Shown here: positions 1 to 8,796 of the stretch, piece by piece
How the letters are laid out: every line of letters starts with the position of its first letter
Numbering within the stretch: the first letter of the stretch is position 1
Assembly (NCBI GenBank): GCA_002255575.1
Contig: NCAT01000004.1
Coordinates: 150,382 to 214,381 of the forward strand
Origin: Acidocella sp. 20-57-95
GTDB lineage: Bacteria > Pseudomonadota > Alphaproteobacteria > Acetobacterales > Acetobacteraceae
DNA: 64,000 bases
Direction: 5' to 3'
Program-made: the position numbers and the translations under genes
Notes under the pieces: model-generated
What the model was told of the DNA's origin: nothing
What the model saw: the letters and a program-made list of their open reading frames with translations, nothing else
Databases searched by the model: none

Positions 1-1251
1 TGCATCCCCTCCAAGGCGTTGCTGCAATCCTCTGAAAATTTCCACGAAATCAGCCATTCCGCAGCCGACCACGGCATTCAGGTAGGCGCCATCAAGCTCG
101 ACCTTGCCCGCATGCAAGCCCGCAAGGGTGAAGTTGTGGCCGCCAACACCAAAGGCGTGGAATTCCTGTTCAAAAAGAACAAAGTCACCTGGATCAAAGG
201 TGCCGCCGCGTTTACCAGCCCCACCGCCATCGATGTGGCCGGCACATCCTACACCGCCAAACACTTCATCATCGCCACCGGCAGCGATTCCGTGCCGCTG
301 AAGGGGGTTGAGGTAGATGAGAAGCGCATCGTTACCTCCACCGGCGCGTTGGAACTGAACGCCGTGCCGAAGCACATGGTCGTCATCGGCGGCGGGGTTA
401 TTGGGCTGGAGCTCGGCTCCGTCTGGCGCCGGTTGGGGGCTGAAGTGACCGTGGTAGAGTTTTTGGACCGCATCACGCCGACGATGGATTCCGAAGTCTC
501 CACCGCCTTTCAGAAAATCCTCGCCAAGCAGGGGTTTGTGTTCAAGCTGGGCGCAAAGGTCACCGCTGCCAAAACCACTGATAAGGGCGTCACCCTCACC
601 GTTGAACCCGCCAAGGGCGGCGCGGCTGAAACAATCGAAGCCGACATCGTGCTGCTGGCCATCGGCCGCTACGCCTACACGGCCGGGCTGAACCTGGAAG
701 CCGCCGGCGTGGCGGTGGATGAGCGCGGCCGGGTGAAGACCGACGCGCATTTCGCCACCAACGTGCCGGGCATCTACGCCATCGGCGATGTCATCACCGG
801 CCCAATGCTGGCCCATAAGGCTGAGGATGAGGGCGTGGCCCTGGCCGAACGCCTCGCCGGGCAGGCAGGTCATGTGAATTACGACGCCATTCCTAGCGTG
901 GTTTACACCTGGCCGGAAATCGCCTCGGTTGGTAAAACCGAGGAAGAGCTGAAAGCCGCCGGCACCGCCTACACAGCCGGCAAATTCCCCTTCACCGCCA
1001 ATGGCCGCGCCCGTGCGATGGGTGCCACCGACGGCTTCGTGAAAATTCTGGCCGACAAAACCACAGACCGTATTTTGGGTGCCCATATCATCGGGCCGGA
1101 TGCCGGCACGCTGATCGCCGAGCTCGTCACCGCCATCGAATTCGGTGCCTCATCTGAGGACGTGGCGCGCATCTGCCATGCTCACCCCACTTTGAGCGAA
1201 TCTGTGAAGGAAGCGGCCCTGGCGGTCGACGGACGCGCCCTACATATCTAG
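1..1251 (+). CDS. lpd: Dihydrolipoyl dehydrogenase, 5' end outside window
   Basis: E3 component of 2-oxoacid dehydrogenase complexes; it reoxidises dihydrolipoamide with NAD+. The first codons read CIPSKALL, the second half of the redox-active disulfide motif (GGTCLNVGCIPSKALL in the family), so only about 45 residues are missing upstream and the frame is open from base 1. Visible are the NAD-binding Rossmann motif VVIGGGVIGLELGS, the second FAD segment AIGDV, and the C-terminal dimer-interface HAHPTLSE with the catalytic His-Glu pair. The TTG at base 19 is not the true start. It is followed after 3 bp by pdxJ, which suggests cotranscription. The E1/E2 genes are presumably upstream of the window. 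Confidence 0.96.
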   Translation, partial: CIPSKALLQSSENFHEISHSAADHGIQVGAIKLDLARMQARKGEVVAANTKGVEFLFKKNKVTWIKGAAAFTSPTAIDVAGTSYTAKHFIIATGSDSVPLKGVEVDEKRIVTSTGALELNAVPKHMVVIGGGVIGLELGSVWRRLGAEVTVVEFLDRITPTMDSEVSTAFQKILAKQGFVFKLGAKVTAAKTTDKGVTLTVEPAKGGAAETIEADIVLLAIGRYAYTAGLNLEAAGVAVDERGRVKTDAHFATNVPGIYAIGDVITGPMLAHKAEDEGVALAERLAGQAGHVNYDAIPSVVYTWPEIASVGKTEEELKAAGTAYTAGKFPFTANGRARAMGATDGFVKILADKTTDRILGAHIIGPDAGTLIAELVTAIEFGASSEDVARICHAHPTLSESVKEAALAVDGRALHI

Positions 1252-1254
1252 GCT

Positions 1255-1983
1255 ATGAACCAAGCAATTCGCCTCGGCGTTAATGTTGACCATGTCGCCA
1301 CCCTGCGGAACGCCCGGGGTGGTGCACACCCAGACCCGTTTACCATCGCCCAAGCCTGCGTGGCGGCGGGGGCAGACGGGATTACCATCCATCTGCGCGA
1401 AGACCGCCGCCATATCCGCGATGCCGACGCCGAGAAAATCTGCGCCGAAATCTCCGTGCCGATCAATTTCGAAATGGCCGCGACGGAGGAAATGACCACC
1501 ATCGCCTGCCGCCTCAAGCCGCATGGCGTATGCATCGTCCCGGAGCGCCGCACCGAAATTACCACCGAAGGCGGGCTAGATGTCGTCTCCCACCAAGCCC
1601 AGCTAAAACCCATCATTGCCCGGCTGAACGCTGCGGGCATCGTGGTGTCCCTCTTTATCGACCCCGAACCCGCCCAGCTTGAAGCCGCGTTGGCGGTAGG
1701 AGCCGCGGTGGTCGAGCTGCATACCGGCGCCTACGCCAACAACCGCCCTGGTGAGCTGGCACGGCTCACCGCCGCCGCCGCCCTCACCACCAAGCTTGGC
1801 CTGGAATGCCACGCGGGCCATGGTCTCACCTACGCCAATGTCGCCCCGATCGCCGCCCTGCCGGAAATCCGCGAGCTAAACATCGGCCACTACCTCGTCG
1901 GCGAAGCGCTCCTCGTCGGCCTGCCGGAAACCATCCGCCACATGAAGGGGCTGATGAGCGCGGCGCGTTTGGTGGGGAAGTAA
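1255..1983 (+). CDS. pdxJ: Pyridoxine 5'-phosphate synthase
   Basis: Condenses 3-amino-2-oxopropyl phosphate with 1-deoxyxylulose 5-phosphate in the DXP-dependent vitamin B6 pathway. The 242 residues match the usual length. Family motifs seen are [16 protein letters not shown] near the N-terminus, [15 protein letters not shown] around residue 40-55 and ECHAGHGL with the glycine-rich phosphate site near residue 185. The ATG follows the lpd stop by 3 bp. In many alphaproteobacteria pdxJ is followed by acpS and lepB; here it ends at a palindromic repeat and meets a convergent gene. Confidence 0.96.
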   Translation: MNQAIRLGVNVDHVATLRNARGGAHPDPFTIAQACVAAGADGITIHLREDRRHIRDADAEKICAEISVPINFEMAATEEMTTIACRLKPHGVCIVPERRTEITTEGGLDVVSHQAQLKPIIARLNAAGIVVSLFIDPEPAQLEAALAVGAAVVELHTGAYANNRPGELARLTAAAALTTKLGLECHAGHGLTYANVAPIAALPEIRELNIGHYLVGEALLVGLPETIRHMKGLMSAARLVGK

Positions 1984-2069
1984 GGGAAAGGCCAAGGGGC
2001 TCTGCCCCTTGGAACCCCGCCAAAGGCTAGCCCTTAGCGGGGTCCAGGGGCAGAGCCCCTGGCCTTTCC
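1984..2069. repeat. Palindromic intergenic element, copy A
   Basis: Fills the whole gap between the convergent stops of pdxJ and prpE. It contains three successive perfect or near-perfect hairpins: CCAAGGGGC/GCCCCTTGG, ACCCCGC/GCGGGGT and CCAGGGGC/GCCCCTGG. The two outer arms, each starting or ending with GGCC, are also complementary to each other. A related copy lies at 9859-9945, again between two convergent stops. It resembles REP/BIME-type repeats and may act as a two-way terminator. Confidence 0.85.
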
Positions 2070-3950
2070 TTACGCTCCTGCAAACGCCTCGGTGATTTGC
2101 TCCAGCACGGCCGGGTCTTCGATGGTGGCGGGGATGGCGGGGGTTTCGCCGTTCGCGATTTTGCGCATGGTGGCGCGCAGAATTTTGCCGGAGCGGGTTT
2201 TGGGCAGGCGTTGAACCACCAGCGCATCTTTGAAGGCGGCAACGGGGCCGATTTTTTCGCGCACCAGGGCGACGAGTTCGCGTTGCACGTCTTTCGGGTC
2301 GCGGTTGCAACCGGCTTTAAGGACGACGAGACCGAACGGGATTTCGCCTTTCAGGGCATCGGCCCGGGCGATCACGGCGCATTCTGCGACATCAATATGT
2401 CCCGCCAGAACCTCTTCCATGACGCCGGTGGAGAGGCGGTGGCCGGCAACGTTGATCACATCGTCGGTGCGGCCCATGACCCACACATCGCCGTCCCCGT
2501 CCACCATCCCGGCGTCGCCGGTGCGGTACCAGCCGGGGAAGGCGTTGAGGTAGGCGTTGCGGTAGCCTTCCTCATTTTCCCACAAAGTGGGCCCGCAGCC
2601 AGGCGGGAGCGGTAGTTTGATCGAGAGGTTACCGATGGTGCCGGGGGCAACAAGTTCACCCGCGTCATCGAGTGCATGCACATCATAGCCCGGGCATGGG
2701 CGGCCGCCAGAGCCGGGTTTGAACGGGGTAAGGCCAAGGCCCAAGAAACGCGCGGTAATCGGCCAGCCGGTTTCGGTTTGCCACCAATTATCGATAACGG
2801 GTTTTTGCAAAAGCTCCTGCACCCAAATCGCGGTGGGTGGGTCACAGCGTTCGCCGGCCAAGAATAAAGCCTGCATGCCGGAGATATCATATTTGGCGAT
2901 CAGCTTGCCTTCAGGGTCTTGTTGTTTGATGGCGCGTAAGGCGGTGGGTGCCGTAAATAGGGTTTTCACCTTATGCTGGGCCGCCACGCGCCAGAAGGCG
3001 CCAGCATCCGGCGTGCCAACCGGCTTACCCTCATACATCACCGCGGTTACACCGGCGAGGAATGGCGCATAAACGATATAGGAGTGCCCGACGGCCCAGC
3101 CCACATCAGCCGCGGCCCACAGCACTTCGCCAGGTTCCACGCCGAATACCATTTTCACGGTTTGCGCGAGTGCGACGGCATGACCGCCATTATCGCGCAC
3201 CACCCCTTTCGGGCGGCCCGTGGTACCAGAGGTGTAGAGAATATAAAGCGGGTCGGTGGCGTCCACGCTCACCGGCCCATGCGGGGCGGCAGCGGCTTCA
3301 GCCTCGATGAAATCATGGTCCAACCCTGGCACCATCGTGGCGCGCGCGGCATTGCGCTGAAAGATCAGGCAGGCCGAAGGTTTATGAGTGGAAAGCCCGA
3401 TGGCGGCGTCCAGAATTGGTTTGTATTCAATGGTGCGTCCGGGTTCGAGGCCGCATGAGGACGCAACAATCACTTTCGGCTTCGCATCATTAATGCGGGC
3501 AGAAAGCTCGGGGGCGGCGAACCCACCGAACACCATGGAATGAATGGCCCCCAGCCGCGCACAGGCCAGCATGGTGAAGGCCGCTTCCGGCACCATCGGC
3601 ATATAGCCCACCACGCGGTCGCCTTTGGTGACACCCAGGGCCGCCAACGCACCGGCGATTTTCTCAACCCGCGCCAGCGCCTGATTGTAGGTGATATGTT
3701 CCAGCCGCCCTTCCATGGGGGAGTCCCAGATGAGTGCAACGCGCTCACCGTGACCCGCCTTCACATGGCGGTCGAGGCAATTATAGGACGTATTTAGCTT
3801 AGCCCCCGGAAACCACGCGCCATAAGGGCCGCTTGAAGGCTCAAAAATTTTGCTGGGTGCAACATCCCAGTCGATCAGCTTGGCGCATTCGGCCCAATAG
3901 GTTTCGGGCTGTTGCTGCCAATGCGCATAGAGCGTGGCGTAATCGGCCAT
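2070..3950 (-). CDS. prpE: Acyl-CoA synthetase, propionyl-CoA synthetase type
   Basis: AMP-forming acyl-CoA ligase of 626 residues. The P-loop YTSGTTGRPKG lies at 239-249, followed by VRDNGGHAVAL, which is typical of the PrpE/ACSS3 branch rather than of Acs. The adenylate motif MGRTDDVINVAGHRLSTG and the catalytic lysine in PKTRSGKILR (about residue 589, the site acetylated in this family) are present. A GGAG ribosome site precedes the ATG. The neighbouring acetate transporter suggests a role in short-chain fatty acid uptake; whether acetate or propionate is preferred cannot be read from the sequence. Confidence 0.88.
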   Translation of the reverse strand: MADYATLYAHWQQQPETYWAECAKLIDWDVAPSKIFEPSSGPYGAWFPGAKLNTSYNCLDRHVKAGHGERVALIWDSPMEGRLEHITYNQALARVEKIAGALAALGVTKGDRVVGYMPMVPEAAFTMLACARLGAIHSMVFGGFAAPELSARINDAKPKVIVASSCGLEPGRTIEYKPILDAAIGLSTHKPSACLIFQRNAARATMVPGLDHDFIEAEAAAAPHGPVSVDATDPLYILYTSGTTGRPKGVVRDNGGHAVALAQTVKMVFGVEPGEVLWAAADVGWAVGHSYIVYAPFLAGVTAVMYEGKPVGTPDAGAFWRVAAQHKVKTLFTAPTALRAIKQQDPEGKLIAKYDISGMQALFLAGERCDPPTAIWVQELLQKPVIDNWWQTETGWPITARFLGLGLTPFKPGSGGRPCPGYDVHALDDAGELVAPGTIGNLSIKLPLPPGCGPTLWENEEGYRNAYLNAFPGWYRTGDAGMVDGDGDVWVMGRTDDVINVAGHRLSTGVMEEVLAGHIDVAECAVIARADALKGEIPFGLVVLKAGCNRDPKDVQRELVALVREKIGPVAAFKDALVVQRLPKTRSGKILRATMRKIANGETPAIPATIEDPAVLEQITEAFAGA

Positions 3951-4009
3951 TCTTGGTCTCCTGTATTTTATTTTTTAAAGTTGGTGACGTTCGTTTGACA
4001 CCTTAACAT

Positions 4010-4041
4010 AAAAAACCGGGGGCGGTTAGCACCACCCCCGG
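4010..4041 (-). terminator. Rho-independent terminator of satP
   Basis: On the minus strand a 10-bp stem CCGGGGGTGG/CCGCCCCCGG (one G-U pair) with a short loop is followed directly by six T. It lies between satP and prpE, so the two minus-strand genes are probably separate or only partly linked transcription units. Confidence 0.82.
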
Positions 4042-4083
4042 AATCGTAAGTCGATTATTTTACGTCAGCTTATGTGGCGTAGT

Positions 4084-4632
4084 TTACTTGGCGCCGATCG
4101 GCAGAACCGTCTTGCCATGGGCTTCGTTGATCACATCGGCAGCGCCAAGGTAGAAGGCGAGGGCTGCAGTGATCAAACCGCCATAGCCGCCCAGCATACC
4201 GAGCACGGGAATGCCCAGCAGGTCTTTAAAGGCCAGCAGGAAGAAGGTCGGCGTCAAAGCCAGGAAGATAAGCTGCAGGGCGCGGTTCAACGCAAAGGTA
4301 CCAACCAGCATAACGGTGGTGAAGCAGCCCCAGAAGAACAGGTACCAGCCCACCGCTACGCCCGGAACGCCGGTCGCAAAGAACTGCACAAACAGACCGA
4401 ATGACCACCAGAACGCGCCATATGAGCAGAACGCAACGAAGCCGAACGTGTTGCCTTTGGTGTGTTCAAGAATGCCCGCGAAGAACTGTGCGGTACCGCC
4501 GAAAGCGAATGCCATGGCAAGCACAATGCCAAGACCAGCCGGAGCCAAATTGCCAGAATTGATCAGGCTCAGCAGAAATGTAGTGAGAGCAAAGCCAAAA
4601 AGTCCGAGCGGTGCCGGATTTGCGAGTTTCAT
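4084..4632 (-). CDS. satP: Acetate/succinate transporter, AceTr (GPR1/FUN34/YaaH) family
   Basis: 182-residue inner membrane protein with the family signature NPAPLGLFGF at residues 5-14 and six hydrophobic segments. Family members (SatP, AceP) take up acetate and other small monocarboxylates with protons. A GGAGG ribosome site precedes the ATG. Lying just upstream of an acyl-CoA synthetase on the same strand, it would supply substrate for activation. The length is standard for the bacterial family. Confidence 0.92.
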   Translation of the reverse strand: MKLANPAPLGLFGFALTTFLLSLINSGNLAPAGLGIVLAMAFAFGGTAQFFAGILEHTKGNTFGFVAFCSYGAFWWSFGLFVQFFATGVPGVAVGWYLFFWGCFTTVMLVGTFALNRALQLIFLALTPTFFLLAFKDLLGIPVLGMLGGYGGLITAALAFYLGAADVINEAHGKTVLPIGAK

Positions 4633-4794
4633 GTGTATCCTCCAGATTAAAAAACTTTCTTCTTAAACGCCTGGCCACCGAAATAACTTAGCGTTGAGAC
4701 CTCTTTAACGAAAACTTTTGTACCGGGCAAATTATACCCGCCCCGCATCGTTGCGATCAATTTGCACGTTATACGCACCCAGCGAGCGACCGGC

Positions 4795-6339
4795 CTAGCG
4801 GTTCGCCGGAACCGGCTTGCGCAAACAAAAGGTCGCGGCGGTAGCGGCGATCATGCCAACACCAAGCAGCCCAAACGCGTCTCCGTACGCCATGTAATAT
4901 GACTGGATTCGGATCGTATGACCTATAACTATGATCGCCTGCTGACGTGATGCAGCGGGGTCACTAATGCCATGGGCCGCAAAATATTGTTGTAATTGAG
5001 CGATTCGTTCTTGTGTGGCAGGTGCAAGCAGCGACACTTGCGGCGACAGAATGGCGGAATGAAATTTTTCCCGATTGGTCACAAAGGTTTGCACCACCGC
5101 AATCCCAACCGCGCCCCCTAGATTCCGCATCATATTAAATAATGATGACGCAGAGCCGGTATCTTTCAGTGCGATGCCGGCTGTCGCAATTGCGGAAATT
5201 GGCGGAAACACAAAAGCCTGGCCGACCGCACGGATCAGGTTAGGGAGCAACAATTGTGGACCACTATCATTGGGCCCAAGCGATAGATTCATAAAACAGC
5301 TAATTGTGAAAAGAATAAAACCAAACGCCAGCAGCCGCCGCACATCAAAATGCTTCATGAAAAACGGCATAAAGGGAATAATCAGCAATTGCGGCAGCCC
5401 GATCCATGCCATCACCGCCCCCGCCTCCCGGGCGCTGTAACCGTGCGCTTGCGAAAGATAGATCGGGATCAAGTACACCGCACCATACAGCACAAAGCCA
5501 AGCATCACATTCGCAACCGTTGCAAAAGCAAAATTACGTGACTTAAAGAGCCTTAAATTCACCAACGGGTTTTTCTGCTTCAGCTCGATCAAAATAAAGG
5601 CCGTCAGTGAGACCACCGAAATAATCGACAACCGGGTAATCAGTACTGACCCAAACCAATCATCCTTGTTGCCTTCCTCAAGCACCACCTGCAGACTAGC
5701 CAAGCCCACCGCAACGGTGAGGATGCCCCACCAATCACCTTCGGCAAACTTACGCAGCTGCATCGGTGCTGGTTGCAAGCCGGCGAACAAGGCCGGTAGC
5801 ATCACCGCACCCGGAATGAGGTTAAGAAAAAATATATAACGCCAGCCGTACAGGTCAGTGATCGCACCACCGATTGTGGGGCCGATGGCGGGCGCCATGG
5901 TGGCCGTCAGCGCAAATAGCGAAAACCCGACCGGCCGGGCACGCTCAGGCAGCAGCGTGATCACACAGGTCAGCGACAGCGGGATCAGCACCCCGCCGGC
6001 GAACCCCTGAATGGCGCGCAGCAGCACCATCTCCGGAAAGCTGGTGGCAAGACCACACGCTGCCGAAAAAATCAAAAAAATAATTGTGCTGCCGATCAAA
6101 TAGCGCCGAAAGGAAAACACTTCCGAGAGCCAGCGCGACAATGGAATCACCACAATCTCGCCAATCAAATAAGCGGTAGAAATCCATCCGCCATTATCAA
6201 GCCCGGTCCCGATGCCACCTTGAATATCGGGCAGTGAGGTATTCACCACCTGAATATTCAGCACCGCCATAAACGCACCGAGCAACGAGCCGCCAACCGC
6301 GAGCTTGTTACGGAGCGGGATCGTACTGCTGCCCGACAC
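4795..6339 (-). CDS. emrB: DHA2-family multidrug exporter, EmrB-like
   Basis: Major facilitator with about 14 membrane segments, in the drug:H+ antiporter-2 group; seen are the early motif LNIQVVNTSLPDIQGG and the motif-C-like stretch GPTIGGAI. The open frame extends to 6411 but would overlap emrA by 68 bp. The GTG at 6339, 4 bp after the emrA stop, gives a 514-residue protein of normal family length and is taken as the start. The partner membrane-fusion gene lies directly upstream, so the pair should form an EmrAB-type pump. The substrate is not predictable. Confidence 0.88.
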   Translation of the reverse strand: MSGSSTIPLRNKLAVGGSLLGAFMAVLNIQVVNTSLPDIQGGIGTGLDNGGWISTAYLIGEIVVIPLSRWLSEVFSFRRYLIGSTIIFLIFSAACGLATSFPEMVLLRAIQGFAGGVLIPLSLTCVITLLPERARPVGFSLFALTATMAPAIGPTIGGAITDLYGWRYIFFLNLIPGAVMLPALFAGLQPAPMQLRKFAEGDWWGILTVAVGLASLQVVLEEGNKDDWFGSVLITRLSIISVVSLTAFILIELKQKNPLVNLRLFKSRNFAFATVANVMLGFVLYGAVYLIPIYLSQAHGYSAREAGAVMAWIGLPQLLIIPFMPFFMKHFDVRRLLAFGFILFTISCFMNLSLGPNDSGPQLLLPNLIRAVGQAFVFPPISAIATAGIALKDTGSASSLFNMMRNLGGAVGIAVVQTFVTNREKFHSAILSPQVSLLAPATQERIAQLQQYFAAHGISDPAASRQQAIIVIGHTIRIQSYYMAYGDAFGLLGVGMIAATAATFCLRKPVPANR

Positions 6340-6343
6340 GCGA

Positions 6344-7390
6344 TTACTGCTGCTGATTGTGGCGCGTGTCGATCGCCGGTTCAACCGACATGCCAGGGCG
6401 CAGTTTACCAATTAAATCCGGGGTCAGGTTAAACAGAATTTTCACCGGCACACGCTGCACGATTTTGGTAAAATTCCCGGTGGCATTATCGGGCGGCAAA
6501 AGTGCAAATTCTTGTCCGCTGGCGGGGGCAACGCTTTCGACCACGCCCGTTACATGCAAGTCCGGGTAACCATCGACGCCGATTTTCACGCTCTGGCCCG
6601 GCGCAATATGGGTAATCTGGGTTTCCTTGTAATTGGCCTGCACGTAAACGTCAGCAACCGGAACCACTGCCATAATCGCTGTGCCTGGCTGCAAATAATC
6701 GCCAGGAGCCACAGTTTTATTGGCGATCATGCCGTCAAACGGCGCCGTCATTTCTGTGTGGCTCAAATCCAGCGTCGCTTGTGTCACCTTGGCTTGTGCC
6801 TGCGCTTGGCTGGCAGCGGCCTGGGCGGCCTCAGCCTCCAACACATCTACCTGCCGCTGGGCCGCCAGCAGGTTCGCCTCATCAGCATCCAAACTAGCTT
6901 TGGCGGTCGCCATGTCGGTGTCAGCCTGGGAGACCGATTGCGCCGTCGAGGCGCCGGTTGCGCTGGCGCTGGCATAACGCTTGCGGTTTTGGCCGGCAAA
7001 GTTCAGCTTGGCTTGGTCGGCTGCCACAGCCGCCTGGGCGGCCGCAATTTTAGCCTGCTGTAACGAGAGTTCTGCCGTATCGGCCTGCACCGCCGCCGCC
7101 GCCGCCCGCAGGTCAGCCTTCGCGGCCGCCTGGGTGGTTTCATAATCGCGCGGGTCAATGACGGCCAAAAGCTGGCCCTTCGTGACCGTTTGGTTTTCCT
7201 TCACCAACACTTGGGTCACATAACCGCTGATTTTCGGTGCGATCAACGCGGTATCGGCTGCGATGTAAGCGTCATCGGTTGAGACAATAAATTGCCCGAC
7301 TAGAAAATATTCTGCGGCCCAACCTAAAATGCAAAGAATAATCACCGCACCGACGGCGTAACCAAGCACACGCCGTGTTAAACCGAACAT
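6344..7390 (-). CDS. emrA: HlyD/EmrA-type membrane fusion protein
   Basis: Periplasmic adaptor of the pump encoded by the next gene. One N-terminal transmembrane anchor (about residues 7-28) is followed by the lipoyl-like half motif DAYIAADTALIAPKISGYV, a long Ala/Gln-rich alpha-hairpin, and the second half around MTAPFDGMIANKTVAPGDYLQPG. The C-terminal beta-barrel ends with the LRPGMSVEP family motif. ATG 7390 is preferred over an upstream TTG at 7405 because it sits right before the membrane anchor, but the ribosome site is weak for both. No outer membrane channel gene is nearby. Confidence 0.88.
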   Translation of the reverse strand: MFGLTRRVLGYAVGAVIILCILGWAAEYFLVGQFIVSTDDAYIAADTALIAPKISGYVTQVLVKENQTVTKGQLLAVIDPRDYETTQAAAKADLRAAAAAVQADTAELSLQQAKIAAAQAAVAADQAKLNFAGQNRKRYASASATGASTAQSVSQADTDMATAKASLDADEANLLAAQRQVDVLEAEAAQAAASQAQAQAKVTQATLDLSHTEMTAPFDGMIANKTVAPGDYLQPGTAIMAVVPVADVYVQANYKETQITHIAPGQSVKIGVDGYPDLHVTGVVESVAPASGQEFALLPPDNATGNFTKIVQRVPVKILFNLTPDLIGKLRPGMSVEPAIDTRHNQQQ

Positions 7391-7487
7391 AAACAGCTGT
7401 CCCAATACACACCCCGGCTCAAGATTTCCTCAGATGTGGCCAGAGCCGGGGGCGATGCAAGCCCGCGAGCTACGCGGTAATTATGGG

Positions 7488-8018
7488 TCAGACCTTCTCG
7501 ACCTGCCCATATTCCAAATCAACGGCGGTCTGGCGACCGAAGATGGAGACGGAAACCTTCACCCGGCCCTTATCTTCATCAACTTCTTCCACCACGCCAT
7601 TAAAGCTGGTGAATGGACCATCCGCCACACGGATTTGCTCGCCGATTTCGAACACCACAGCCGGGCGGCGATGCTCGGTGCCATCCTGCGCCTGCTTCAT
7701 AATCCGTTCAGCTTCAGCGTCGGGGATCGGGCTGGGGCGCATCTTGCTGCCAAGAAAGCCGGTTACCTTCGGCACGTCCTTGACCAGATGCCAGCTATCA
7801 TCGGTCATTTCCATTTTGATCAGCACGTAGCCGGGAAAGAACTTGCGCTCGGTGTTCACCTTCTGGGCGCGGCGGATTTCCACCACCTCCTCAGTTGGCA
7901 CCACCACCTCATCGATAAAGTCGCGCAGACCCTTCTGCTCGGCCTGCTCTATAATCTGGGTGGCGATTTTCTTCTCAAAGCCCGAATAAACGTGCAGCAC
8001 GTACCAACGCTTGGCCAT
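7488..8018 (-). CDS. nusG: Transcription termination/antitermination factor NusG
   Basis: 176 residues from MAKRWYVLHVYSGFEKK, the canonical NGN-domain start; the KOW motif appears as VRVADGPF..NG..EEVDEDKGRVKV near the C-terminus. The open frame extends upstream, but the ATG at 8018 has AAGGA eight bases ahead and matches family N-termini. It follows secE by 10 bp. Unusually, rplK does not follow; the next gene downstream is emrA on the same strand. Confidence 0.97.
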   Translation of the reverse strand: MAKRWYVLHVYSGFEKKIATQIIEQAEQKGLRDFIDEVVVPTEEVVEIRRAQKVNTERKFFPGYVLIKMEMTDDSWHLVKDVPKVTGFLGSKMRPSPIPDAEAERIMKQAQDGTEHRRPAVVFEIGEQIRVADGPFTSFNGVVEEVDEDKGRVKVSVSIFGRQTAVDLEYGQVEKV

Positions 8019-8028
8019 CTGTAATTCC

Positions 8029-8229
8029 TTAACCGCCGACGTTGAACAGAGCGCGCATACCGAGCCCGATAATCTGATCAACCGTCAGAAAAAAAACCGC
8101 GGTGATCAGTACCATAACGAGCACCAGCCCGGTGGTCTGCAGGGTTTCCTTGCGTGATGGCCAGGTGGTTTTCTTGGCTTCCGCCTGCACCTCGCGCATG
8201 AACTTCAGTACGTTTACCGCCACGCTCAA
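8029..8229 (-). CDS. secE: Preprotein translocase subunit SecE
   Basis: 66-residue small SecE with the amphipathic stretch FMREVQAEAKKTTWPSRKET (residues about 10-29), the hallmark of the family, followed by one membrane span. A GGAG site lies just ahead of a TTG at 8229; a GTG at 8223 is an equally possible start with better spacing. It is located between tRNA-Trp and nusG, the standard bacterial order. Confidence 0.95.
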   Translation of the reverse strand: MSVAVNVLKFMREVQAEAKKTTWPSRKETLQTTGLVLVMVLITAVFFLTVDQIIGLGMRALFNVGG

Positions 8230-8282
8230 AAAACTCCGTTATCGCCGGTTACAACTCAAAATTTTTTCGATGCGCTGGGAGA

Positions 8283-8359
8283 TGGCAGGGGCGGAGGGTC
8301 TCGAACTCTCAACCTCCGGTTTTGGAGACCGGCGCTCTAGCCAATTGAGCTACGCCCCT
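8283..8359 (-). tRNA. tRNA-Trp (CCA)
   Basis: Cloverleaf on the minus strand with acceptor AGGGGCG/CGCCCCT, anticodon stem CCGGT/ACCGG and loop CTCCAAA, giving anticodon CCA. The T arm reads GAGAG TTCGAGA CCCTC-like. The 3' CCA is encoded. It sits upstream of secE, as in many bacteria. Confidence 0.96.
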
Positions 8360-8450
8360 AGTGCGAATGAACATCCGAACCAGCACAAGGGCGCGTTCCA
8401 CACGTTGTGGCCGGATATGTCAAGTGGAAGCCGCTTTATGACAAAAAATT

Positions 8451-8524
8451 TGGAGCGGGTGACGGGAATCGAACCCGCACAACTAGCTTGGAAGGCTAGG
8501 ACTCTACCGTTGAGCTACACCCGC
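8451..8524 (-). tRNA. tRNA-Gly (TCC)
   Basis: 74-nt cloverleaf with acceptor GCGGGTG/CACCCGC, anticodon stem CTAGC/GCTAG around loop CTTCCAA (anticodon TCC), TTCGATT in the T loop and an encoded 3' TCCA. Confidence 0.96.
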
Positions 8525-8623
8525 ATCGTGCGCGATTTGCATTCGGTTACCCCACCATCCCCGCATGCAAATCGCAAAGTAAGGCAAATTAGGTGAAGTG
8601 GCCACGTGCAAAACGCAAGAATA

Positions 8624-8709
8624 TGGTGGAAGGGGTTGGATTCGAACCAACGTAGGCGTACGCCAGCGGATTTACAGTCCGCCCCCTTTAGCCACTCGGG
8701 CACCCTTCC
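8624..8709 (-). tRNA. tRNA-Tyr (GTA)
   Basis: 86-nt tRNA with a long variable arm. Acceptor GGAAGGG/CCCTTCC, anticodon stem GCGGA/TCCGC with loop CTGTAAA (anticodon GTA), T loop TTCGAAT, encoded ACCA end. It is first of the three tRNAs in the direction of transcription. Confidence 0.96.
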
Positions 8710-8796
8710 GGTGAGGGGTCATTTCCGCGATTAGCTTTCGCTTGTCAACGGAAAGCCACACCGCCACGTTGTCTTTGTGCCGGACGGGGGATAGTG

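Noticed and set aside
2070..3950. Acetyl-CoA synthetase Acs
   Set aside because: Length near 626 and the VRDNGGHAVAL, CLDRHV and FPGWYRTGDAG patterns follow the propionyl-CoA synthetase branch.
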